From Chitinophaga sp. (GTDB taxonomy: Bacteria > Bacteroidota > Bacteroidia > Chitinophagales > Chitinophagaceae): DNA of 64,000 nucleotides. The position numbers and the translations under genes are program-made. The stretch lies in NCBI RefSeq assembly GCF_017745275.1, contig NZ_JAGHZS010000003.1:676693-740692 (forward strand). The letters are read 5' to 3'. Each line of letters begins with the position of its first letter. The first letter of the stretch is position 1. Below, piece after piece: positions 42,074 to 49,598 of the stretch. Under the pieces are notes generated by a model. That model saw only the letters and a program-made list of their open reading frames with translations, ran no database searches and was not told the origin of the DNA.

Positions 42074-43870
42074 ATGAAAACTTTAAGATATTCAAGTCTT
42101 GCTATTCTATTATTTGCGGGTTTGTTCATGGCCTGCAAAAAAAGCTTCCTGGATCGTGAACCTGTAGGAACGATGACGGAAGAAATTGTGGCCAATAAAG
42201 CCGGCGTAAACTACCTGCTGGTAGGTGCTTACGCAGCACTCGACGGCCAGAGAAGTGGTAACGCACTGGGTGGTGGAAACCCCTGGGAAGCTGCACCTAC
42301 CAACTGGATTTATGGCAGCGTAGTAGGTGGAGAGGCCCACAAAGGCAGTAATGCCGGCGACCAGGAGCCTATTAATGAAATTGCTAAAAGTACATACACC
42401 GCTGCTAACTCCTTCTTTAACTCCAAGTGGAAAGCAGTGTATGAAGGCGTAAGCCGTTGCAATCTCACGCTGAAGAAAATGAGCGAAGCCACAGATATGT
42501 CAGACGCCGAGCGTAAGCTGGTGGGTGCACAGGCCCGTTTCCTGCGTGGGCACTATTATTTTGAATTGAAGAAAATGTACAATAATGTGCCTTATATCAG
42601 CGATACTACTGTTGACCTAAGAATCGCCAACGACAAAGATATCTGGCCCTTTATTGAAGCGGATTTTCAATATGCGGCGGATAACCTGCCGGTATCCTGG
42701 AAGGATAATGGCGATGTTTCCAGAGTAAATAAGTCTGCTGCGCAAATCTATCTGGCTAAAACTTACCTGTATGAGAAGAAATTCCCACAGGCATTTACCC
42801 TGTTCCAAACAGCGGTAGCAACAGGTATGACCAGTGCCGGCGTGAAGTACGACCTGGCTCCCCGCTACGAAGATAATTTCGATGCGGCCAAAAAAACAGG
42901 CAATCCTGAAGCGGTATTTTATATAGAAATGACGGCAAATGATGGTACCAATACCATTGCCAACGCCAACGCCGGCGAAATGTTGAACTTCCCTTACGAT
43001 CCCAGCCCATTTGGATGCTGTGGATTTTTTCAACCTTCACAGGATCTCGTGAATTCATTCCGGGTAGATGCAAACGGATTGCCTTACCTCGATGATTATA
43101 ATTTACACCCGGTAAAATCTGATAAAGGGCTGGGTAGTAGTGATCCTTTTGTTCCGGATGCGGGCCTGCTGGATCCTCGCCTGGATTGGACGGTAGGCCG
43201 TCGCGGTTTACCTTACCACGATTGGGGCAATCATCCTGGCGCTCTATGGCAGCGTGATCAGGGATATGGTGGTCCATATTCTACTAAAAAAATGGTGTAC
43301 TGGAAAAAAGACCAGGACAAGTACCATGATGCACACAGTTGGGCACCTGGTTCCGCTATCAATGTAAACCTGATCCGGTTTGCGGATGTATTGCTGATGT
43401 ATGCTGAAGCGGCTGCACAAACCGGTAACCTGCAGGTAGCCACCGATATGGTTAACAAGGTACGTGACCGGATGAAAAATAATCCGGACCAGTGGCTGCA
43501 TAAATTTGATGATGCCACTCAGAAATTTGATCCGGCTATACTGGCGGCTAATTACAAAATCGGTGATTATCCTATTTTCGGTAGCAAAGATTTGGCGCTT
43601 AAAGCCATCTATTTTGAACGCAAACTGGAATTGGGTATGGAAGGTCATCGTTTCTTCGATCTGTCCCGCTGGGGCATCGCAGCAACCGTATTGAATGCTT
43701 ATTATAAATATGAAAACGGTAAAATAGCAGATGGGGGAGCAGGTTTCACGGATCTGATAGGCGCAATATTTACGCCAAACCGCAATGAATACTTCCCGAT
43801 TCCGCAACGGCAAATAGATTTGACCCTGCAAAACGGGCAACGAGTGCTGAAGCAGAATCCCGGATACTAA
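42074..43870 (+). CDS. SusD/RagB-family lipoprotein
   Basis: 598 residues from ATG 42074; the earlier frame from 42029 overlaps susC and lacks a signal. The lipobox LFMAC has Cys21, followed by KKSFLDREPVG. SusD pattern: N-domain helices LVGAQARFLRGHYYFELKKMY, and the C-domain with IRFADVLLMYAEAAAQTGNL, YFERKLELGMEGHRFFDLSRW and the closing PIPQRQIDLTLQNGQRVLKQNPGY block. It is a surface ligand-binding partner of SusC. Inverted repeat D begins 5 bases after its stop. Confidence 0.93.
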   Translation: MKTLRYSSLAILLFAGLFMACKKSFLDREPVGTMTEEIVANKAGVNYLLVGAYAALDGQRSGNALGGGNPWEAAPTNWIYGSVVGGEAHKGSNAGDQEPINEIAKSTYTAANSFFNSKWKAVYEGVSRCNLTLKKMSEATDMSDAERKLVGAQARFLRGHYYFELKKMYNNVPYISDTTVDLRIANDKDIWPFIEADFQYAADNLPVSWKDNGDVSRVNKSAAQIYLAKTYLYEKKFPQAFTLFQTAVATGMTSAGVKYDLAPRYEDNFDAAKKTGNPEAVFYIEMTANDGTNTIANANAGEMLNFPYDPSPFGCCGFFQPSQDLVNSFRVDANGLPYLDDYNLHPVKSDKGLGSSDPFVPDAGLLDPRLDWTVGRRGLPYHDWGNHPGALWQRDQGYGGPYSTKKMVYWKKDQDKYHDAHSWAPGSAINVNLIRFADVLLMYAEAAAQTGNLQVATDMVNKVRDRMKNNPDQWLHKFDDATQKFDPAILAANYKIGDYPIFGSKDLALKAIYFERKLELGMEGHRFFDLSRWGIAATVLNAYYKYENGKIADGGAGFTDLIGAIFTPNRNEYFPIPQRQIDLTLQNGQRVLKQNPGY

Positions 43871-43874
43871 AAGC

Positions 43875-43988
43875 AATTACGAATTACAAATTATGAATTA
43901 CGGATTTGTGAGAAGATAGTAAACGCGAAGATTACCTTCGCTTTTATCTTCCCACAAATCCGTAATTCGTAATTTGTAATTCGTAATT
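43875..43988. repeat. Long inverted repeat D (43-bp arms, heptamer type GAATTAC)
   Basis: Arms 43875-43917 and 43946-43988 pair over 43 bp with two mismatches. Outer arms are tandem 7-base units ATTACGA, ATTACAA, ATTATGA, ATTACGG. A second small stem, GCGAAG (43925-43930) with CTTCGC (43936-43941), closes the loop and carries the GCGAAGAT core. It lies between susD and the cytochrome/FG-GAP gene on the same strand, so it could attenuate transcription of that gene. Confidence 0.85.
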
Positions 43989-44003
43989 TTCAAAAAACAA
44001 CCC

Positions 44004-45539
44004 ATGCTCAATCAAGCCCCCCAACGGCAGGTGGTCATCATTTTTTTATTGATGATAGTGACAGGAGGAATGTTCAACAGTGCCTGTCATACAACCACTC
44101 CGGATGAGAAAGGAAAAGCCCTGGCAGATAAATATTGTTCCGGCTGTCATTTACCCGTGTCGCCGGATATGTTGGATAAAGAAACCTGGACAAAACATGT
44201 ATTGCCGGAAATGGCACGTAAACTGGGCATCAAAGTGTGGAGCGTGAACCAGTATTATCCTCCTATGCCGGGCGACAAGCCGGCCATTATTTCCATTAAA
44301 GACTGGACGGCATTGGTGGAGTATTATGAACGCGTGGCGCCGGATAAGCTCCCCGCTGCTAAACCACCGGTTCCCCTGCAACATGATTGGGCTGTTTTTT
44401 CCCTTAAATCACCTGCGGTGAAAGACAGTCATTTCATTGCAGCTACCACGATGGTGTCATTTCTGCCATCTGGCGGGCTGTTGACCAGTGATGCCGGCAA
44501 TAACACCCTTACACGATGGGATACTGCCGGGCGGGCTATATCTGTCCGGAAATTACCGTCTCCCGCTACAGACGTGCTGTATGTTGACGACACTGCGGGC
44601 CGGCAACAGGCCATTCTGACTGAAATCGGCAATCTCCGTGCGTTGGATGTGTCCGCTGGGATTGTGACCCGTATCAGCCTGGAGGATCCGCAAAGCAAAC
44701 AGGCGGATATTATGCCCTTTTTGAAGCGCCCCGTACAAACAATATCGGCAGATTTTGATAACGATGGGCTCAAAGACTTGCTGGTATGTGCTTTTGGTCA
44801 CAACCAGGGAGGCTTATACTGGTTGAAACAATTACCTGATCATCAATGGAAACAGCTGCCCATCTGGGAAATCCCCGGTGCTATTCATGCAGAAACGGGC
44901 GACTTTAACCATGACGGCTATACGGATATCATGGTGTTGTTTGCAGCAGGTGACGAAGGCATCTGGTTATTTGAAAATAATAAACAGGGTGGTTTTATCC
45001 CTCAAAATCTACTGAAATTTCCGCCATTGTATGGATCTACCAGTTTTCAACTGGCAGATTTTAATGGAGATGGACAACTGGATATACTATATAGTTGTGG
45101 GGATAACATGGATTTTTCTATGGTGCTTAAACCTTACCACGGTTTGTACGTCTATATAAATGAGGGTAGCAATAAATACAGGCAGGCCTGGCATTATCCC
45201 ATCAATGGATGTACTAAAGCTGTAGTAGCAGATTTTAATCAGGATGGTAAACCAGATATCGCTGCCATTGCCTTTTTTGCGGATTTTGAGCACAATCCAT
45301 CAGAGAAGTTTATTTTTTTCGAAGGAGGTAAATCACCGCTTACATTTATACCACATGCACCGCCCATTGAAAAAGAGGGCCGGTGGATTTGTATGGACGT
45401 AAAAGATTACGATCACGATGGTGATCCTGATATCGTACTAGGAAACTATGCGGACGGGTTTATGATACTCGATCATTATAAGCCGGACTGGAAAGAGTAT
45501 CAGCCGTTTATAGTATTACAGAATAATTCGAAGCAATAA
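44004..45539 (+). CDS. Cytochrome-c-like lipoprotein with FG-GAP/VCBS repeats
   Basis: 511 residues. A lipoprotein-type signal has a Cys near 28 (MFNSAC). Residues about 33-115 form a small c-type cytochrome domain with heme motif CSGCH (45-49) and a possible axial Met in YYPPMPGDK. The rest is a beta-propeller of FG-GAP/VCBS repeats with calcium-loop motifs DFDNDGLKD, DFNHDGYTD, DFNGDGQLD, DFNQDGKPD and DYDHDGDPD. It is probably periplasmic or on the surface. It follows the susCD pair after inverted repeat D and may assist handling or oxidation of the imported substrate, though no catalytic site is evident. Confidence 0.8.
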   Translation: MLNQAPQRQVVIIFLLMIVTGGMFNSACHTTTPDEKGKALADKYCSGCHLPVSPDMLDKETWTKHVLPEMARKLGIKVWSVNQYYPPMPGDKPAIISIKDWTALVEYYERVAPDKLPAAKPPVPLQHDWAVFSLKSPAVKDSHFIAATTMVSFLPSGGLLTSDAGNNTLTRWDTAGRAISVRKLPSPATDVLYVDDTAGRQQAILTEIGNLRALDVSAGIVTRISLEDPQSKQADIMPFLKRPVQTISADFDNDGLKDLLVCAFGHNQGGLYWLKQLPDHQWKQLPIWEIPGAIHAETGDFNHDGYTDIMVLFAAGDEGIWLFENNKQGGFIPQNLLKFPPLYGSTSFQLADFNGDGQLDILYSCGDNMDFSMVLKPYHGLYVYINEGSNKYRQAWHYPINGCTKAVVADFNQDGKPDIAAIAFFADFEHNPSEKFIFFEGGKSPLTFIPHAPPIEKEGRWICMDVKDYDHDGDPDIVLGNYADGFMILDHYKPDWKEYQPFIVLQNNSKQ

Positions 45540-45570
45540 TTGCAACGTAAAATTGATTTGTTTATTTGGA

Positions 45571-45681
45571 ATGAAAGTAGAAATATGTATCTTAGGGCCG
45601 TTATTTATTGCTACATACATTATTGCTTTTGTGTCAGATCATAAACCAGGGAGAATTACACTCGATGTTTCTGATCAATAA
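45571..45681 (+). CDS. Possible 36-residue membrane peptide
   Basis: ATG 45571 to TAA 45681, with a hydrophobic centre (ICILGPLFIATYIIAFV) and polar tail ending LDVSDQ. It lies in an otherwise empty 416-base gap that also has a clear rightward terminator at 45801, which implies some transcript ends there. There is no Shine-Dalgarno site and no homologue I recognise; it may equally be a 3' UTR or a small RNA. Confidence 0.25.
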   Translation: MKVEICILGPLFIATYIIAFVSDHKPGRITLDVSDQ

Positions 45682-45800
45682 TGTATCTTCGTTCTTGATC
45701 AGCGTTTTCCCAACTTATAAAATATTGCACGGTACCTGTCGTCAGAGGTTCAGTGATATAAGATATCCTGATGCATAATCAGGTTTTAGAATGGCGGAAG

Positions 45801-45826
45801 GAGAGGCAGTAATGCCTCTCTTTTAT
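45801..45826 (+). terminator. Intrinsic terminator before eboA
   Basis: A perfect 8-bp stem GAGAGGCA / TGCCTCTC (45801-45808, 45813-45820), GTAA loop, followed by TTTTATTTT. It ends transcription coming from the cytochrome/FG-GAP gene or the small reading frame, and separates it from the ebo genes. Confidence 0.75.
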
Positions 45827-45955
45827 TTTGATATTGTCACTCAACCCCTGATTTTACCATCTATCATAAAAAAGCCGCACAATTCTCCAAATCCCATTAT
45901 TACGGGTTAATTTTAGTGGGAAATCAGCATTATTGTTTTTAAACGGAATATATCA

Positions 45956-46849
45956 GTGGCTGAATACGCATACGATCAGGATAAAGTGAGCACGCTGCTT
46001 AGTACGATCATCAGGAACAAGGGGAATGAGAAAGCAAATAACTGGCTACAGCAACGTTTGCAGGTGCAGCAACAAACAGGTGCAATTCCACCCTTCAATC
46101 AAACTTTTACGGCAATTCCACGTTTCACCGGTAATGATATTATTACACTTTCACCGTTGGAAAATGAACAGCTGCAACAACTGCTGCCATCTTTTTTCGT
46201 ACAGGGGTGGCCGTTAAGTCGCCTTGCACGTGTCTGGTGGCTGTTACAATTGCCGGTAACAGATAAAGCGTTGTATCTCGATACGCTGGAAAAATTATTC
46301 AATGCCGCAGAAATGAATGAGCTGGCCGCTTTATACAGCGCCCTGCCCTTGCTTCCATGGCCGGAAGAATGGATCGCCCGTACTTCGGAAGGGATCAGGT
46401 CTAATATCGGTATTGTACAGGAAGCCATCATGTTGCATAATCCTTATCCGGCAAAGTATCTCCCGGAGCCTGCATGGAACCAGCTGGTAATGAAAGCCAT
46501 CTTCACAGATAAACCACTTCACTTAATTACAGGACTGGACGAACGCGCCAACAGCGCGCTGGTCAATATCCTGGTGGATTTTGCACACGAACGCTGGGCA
46601 GCTGGCAGAACGCTGGACCCAATGCAGTGGCGTATTTTAGTGAATTTTGTCAATGAAAATAATTTAGGAGATATTGCCCGTGTCCTGCACTCATTGAATA
46701 GCATAGAGCAGGAAGCAGGCGCACTGGTATGTGCACAAACCAACTACGCGCCTGCCAAAGCACTACTGGCACAATATCCGGCACTGGCAACGGAAATACA
46801 GGCTGGTCGCATTTCCTGGGATACACTGGCACAAAAAAATAAAAAGTAA
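45956..46849 (+). CDS. eboA: EboA domain-containing protein
   Basis: 297 residues from GTG 45956; no ATG is suitable. Helical, cytoplasmic, no signal. The pattern QGWPLSRLARVWWLLQLP, HNPYPAKYLPEPAWNQLVMKA and ERANSALVNILVDFAHERWAAGR is that of EboA, a protein of unknown activity found only with the other ebo genes. It is followed after 20 bases by eboB and then eboC. In scytonemin-forming cyanobacteria the ebo set is needed to move a pigment precursor to the periplasm. A similar role for an unknown metabolite here is inference. Confidence 0.88.
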   Translation: MAEYAYDQDKVSTLLSTIIRNKGNEKANNWLQQRLQVQQQTGAIPPFNQTFTAIPRFTGNDIITLSPLENEQLQQLLPSFFVQGWPLSRLARVWWLLQLPVTDKALYLDTLEKLFNAAEMNELAALYSALPLLPWPEEWIARTSEGIRSNIGIVQEAIMLHNPYPAKYLPEPAWNQLVMKAIFTDKPLHLITGLDERANSALVNILVDFAHERWAAGRTLDPMQWRILVNFVNENNLGDIARVLHSLNSIEQEAGALVCAQTNYAPAKALLAQYPALATEIQAGRISWDTLAQKNKK

Positions 46850-46869
46850 TAAAATAAAAATAATTTGAT

Positions 46870-47856
46870 ATGTGCGGAATTCATGATTTAACAGAGAAAG
46901 ATTTACAACCACTGACTTATACTCCTGCTTTCCTCGATAAAATAAAAGGCATGCGTTTCTTTGATCCGCATGTACATATGACAGCCCGTACCACCGACGA
47001 TTATCAGGCTATGGCTGATGCCGGTGTAGTGGCTATCATTGAACCCGCATTCTGGTTAGGACAGCCAAGAACCGGCGTGGATACTTTCCGCGATTACTTC
47101 AGCAGCCTCCTGGGATGGGAGCGTTTCCGCGCTTCCCAGTTTGGTATCAAGCACTATTGCACCATTGGCCTCAATTCCAAAGAAGCCAACAACGAAAAAC
47201 TGGCAGAAGCCGTCATGGAAATACTGCCGCAGTTTATTTATAAAGAAGGCGTAGTCGGCGTTGGTGAAATCGGCTTTGATGACCAAACGCCACTGGAAGA
47301 AAAATACTATCGCGCCCAACTGGAACTTGCCAAAGAAGCAGGACTCCCCGTTCAGATCCACACCCCGCACCGCGATAAGAAAAAAGGTACCCAACGCAGT
47401 ATGGATATTGCATTGGAACATGGATTGGAGCCTCACATGATCATTGTAGATCATAACAACGAGGAAACTGTGAAAGAAGTGCTGGATCGTGGCTTCTGGG
47501 CCGCGTTTACGATCTATCCGTTCACCAAAATGGGCAATGAACGCATGGTAGCCGTGGTAAAACAGTATGGAAGCGAACGTATTATGGTGAATTCCGCTGC
47601 AGACTGGGGTATCAGCGATCCGTTGGCCGTTCCGAAAACCGCCGCTTTAATGCACGAAAGTGGTATTGACTTGAATGATATTCATTTGGTAACTTACAGC
47701 AACGCTGTAAAAGCCTTCGCACAGAGCGGCCAGATGAATGAAGCTGATTTTGAAATTGCAGGAAACATCGATCAAAGTGAGAAATTTAACGGAAGCTCTA
47801 TATTACGCGGAGGGCAGCAACCTCGTATCGACAAAAACACAACCATCATCCGGTAA
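46870..47856 (+). CDS. eboB: EboB, TatD-like metal-dependent hydrolase
   Basis: 328 residues. It is a TIM-barrel amidohydrolase of the TatD type: FFDPHVHM (HxH metal ligands), VGVGEIGFDD (Glu), VQIHTPHRDKKKGT (His), IIVDHNNEE (His) and NSAADWGISDP (Asp). All expected metal ligands are present, so it should be active. In the ebo cluster it sits between eboA and the prenyltransferase eboC. Its substrate is unknown but is presumably the cluster metabolite or its precursor. Confidence 0.9.
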   Translation: MCGIHDLTEKDLQPLTYTPAFLDKIKGMRFFDPHVHMTARTTDDYQAMADAGVVAIIEPAFWLGQPRTGVDTFRDYFSSLLGWERFRASQFGIKHYCTIGLNSKEANNEKLAEAVMEILPQFIYKEGVVGVGEIGFDDQTPLEEKYYRAQLELAKEAGLPVQIHTPHRDKKKGTQRSMDIALEHGLEPHMIIVDHNNEETVKEVLDRGFWAAFTIYPFTKMGNERMVAVVKQYGSERIMVNSAADWGISDPLAVPKTAALMHESGIDLNDIHLVTYSNAVKAFAQSGQMNEADFEIAGNIDQSEKFNGSSILRGGQQPRIDKNTTIIR

Positions 47857-47910
47857 AGGCCTGACAGGCTCGTTTCTGCTGGCAATGAACCATGAAAACC
47901 TGATAATACG

Positions 47911-48831
47911 GTGAGTTATATTGTTAGCAAATTGAGTGGATATCTGCGCCTGATGCGACCCGCCAATATCATTACTGCCATCGCAGATATATTGGCTGGT
48001 GTAGCCATTTCGGGCTACTTCATCAATGTGTCGTTTGAAACGGTTACACTGGACCTTACTTTACCTGTAGTGTGCCTATGCCTCGCTACTATTGGTTTGT
48101 ACGGTGGCGGCGTTGTATTTAATGATGTATTTGATGCCACACTGGATAGCACAGAACGCCCGGAAAGACCAATTCCAAGCGGCGTTATTTCTAAAACACA
48201 AGCCATTATTCTCGGCGCTTACCTGCTGCTGGTAGGCATCCTCGCGGCTTTTTCAGTAGGACGCCTCACCGGTTTTTCCGGCTGGCTCGCCATAGGCGTA
48301 GCCGTAAGTGCTATTGTATATGATAAATGGGGAAAACATCATTCTTTCCTGGGCCCTTTCAATATGGGACTTTGCCGGGGACTCAACCTCCTCCTGGGAA
48401 TCAGTATTGTGCCAGACGCCCTCCAAACCTACTGGTGGATGGGCTTTATCCCCATTATATATATTGCCGCCGTCACCAATATCAGCAGAGGAGAAGTACA
48501 TGGCGGCAGTGTGAAAAGTTTACGACTCACCGCTATTTGCTACGCGGTAGTATATATCACAATGGGGCTGCTGGCTTTCCTGCATCATCGCATCTGGACC
48601 GCCCTCCCGTTCATCCTGCTCTTTGCCATCATGATCAATCTGCCCTTATTCAAAGCCATGAAGGATCCTTCAGGACCTAACATCGGGAAAGCCGTAAAAG
48701 GAGGTATCATCGCGCTGATTGCTATGAATGCCGCCTGGATCGCCGCTTTTGCCACTTTGCCATTTGCATTGATCGTGTTGCTGCTATTGCCCATATCGTT
48801 GATATTAGGAAAACTTTTCGCAGTAACGTGA
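47911..48831 (+). CDS. eboC: EboC, UbiA-type prenyltransferase
   Basis: 306 residues from GTG 47911, eight to nine hydrophobic helices. Both Asp-rich motifs of UbiA enzymes are intact: GGVVFNDVFDATLDSTERPE (NDxxDxxxD) and the second, IVYDKWGKHH. YLRLMRPANIITAIADILAG at the start is the usual first helix. It should attach a prenyl chain to an aromatic or cyclic acceptor at the inner membrane. It is the last gene of the first ebo block; repeat E starts 8 bases after its TGA. Confidence 0.9.
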   Translation: MSYIVSKLSGYLRLMRPANIITAIADILAGVAISGYFINVSFETVTLDLTLPVVCLCLATIGLYGGGVVFNDVFDATLDSTERPERPIPSGVISKTQAIILGAYLLLVGILAAFSVGRLTGFSGWLAIGVAVSAIVYDKWGKHHSFLGPFNMGLCRGLNLLLGISIVPDALQTYWWMGFIPIIYIAAVTNISRGEVHGGSVKSLRLTAICYAVVYITMGLLAFLHHRIWTALPFILLFAIMINLPLFKAMKDPSGPNIGKAVKGGIIALIAMNAAWIAAFATLPFALIVLLLLPISLILGKLFAVT

Positions 48832-48838
48832 GGATAGC

Positions 48839-48951
48839 AGATAGCTTTTAGCAGTTAGCTTTTAGCTTTTAGAAAATGCAGCGAATGATTAACAAATATT
48901 AGCCTTTGCTGCATTTTCTAAAAGCTAAAAGCTAACTGCTAAAAGCTATCT
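48839..48951. repeat. Long perfect inverted repeat E (44-bp arms, heptamer type TTTTAGC)
   Basis: Arms 48839-48882 and 48908-48951 are perfectly complementary over 44 bp with a 25-base loop. Outer arms carry TTTTAGC units like repeat B; the inner core is GCAGCGAATGATTA. It lies between the convergent eboC and response-regulator genes and overlaps the latter's stop codon (48950-48952) by two bases. Confidence 0.9.
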
Positions 48952-49588
48952 ATGCCACGATTCCGCGCTTCATCGCTTCTTTCACCAAACCTGCGGTATT
49001 TTTCACAGCTAATTTTTGTGTCAGGTTAAGCCGGTGCGTTTCTACGGTACGTAAACTGATATACAACTGGTCTGCAATCTCCTGGTTGGAATACTCGTCG
49101 GCAATCAGTTTCAGAATTTCCTGTTCTCTCCGCGTAAGCGGTATATCATAACCGCTGCGCTTTTGCCCGGTAATCATTTCCTGCAGCATTTGTTGCTGAA
49201 TGGTATCATCCAGGAACTGCTCTCCGGCATTTACTTTCTCAATGGCCTGGATCAATTTGTCAGGGTTCGTGTTTTTCAACAGGTAACCGCTGGCGCCATT
49301 ACGCAACATTTGCTTGATATAGTGTGATTCCATGAAACTGCTCAGCGCAATTATTTTTACATTGGGATATGATTTACTTACCTGTTTACATAAGACTATC
49401 CCATCTATTTCCGGCATCTGAATGTCCAGTAACAATACATCTGGTTGTGTAGCTGGTATCGCTGCCATTAAAGCATCGGGCATATTGCTTTCATAGACCA
49501 CAGAAATGTGGGAATACGGTGCCAGCATAGCTTTTATTCCGTTGATAACCAGCAGGTGATCGTCTGTGATAGCGAGTTTGATTTGCAT
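48950..49588 (-). CDS. NarL/FixJ-type (LuxR-HTH) response regulator
   Basis: 212 residues. Receiver: KLAITDDHLLVINGIKAML, phospho-Asp in VLLLDIQMPEIDG, SSF and a GYLLKN lysine motif. The LuxR-type HTH is at about 145-205: LTRREQEILKLIADEYSNQEIA and LYISLRTVETHRLNL. Its kinase is encoded 10 bases upstream. The pair is inserted, in opposite orientation, between eboC and eboD. Control of the ebo genes is possible but not shown by any shared site. Confidence 0.92.
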   Translation of the reverse strand: MQIKLAITDDHLLVINGIKAMLAPYSHISVVYESNMPDALMAAIPATQPDVLLLDIQMPEIDGIVLCKQVSKSYPNVKIIALSSFMESHYIKQMLRNGASGYLLKNTNPDKLIQAIEKVNAGEQFLDDTIQQQMLQEMITGQKRSGYDIPLTRREQEILKLIADEYSNQEIADQLYISLRTVETHRLNLTQKLAVKNTAGLVKEAMKRGIVA

Positions 49589-49598
49589 ATAAGTGATA

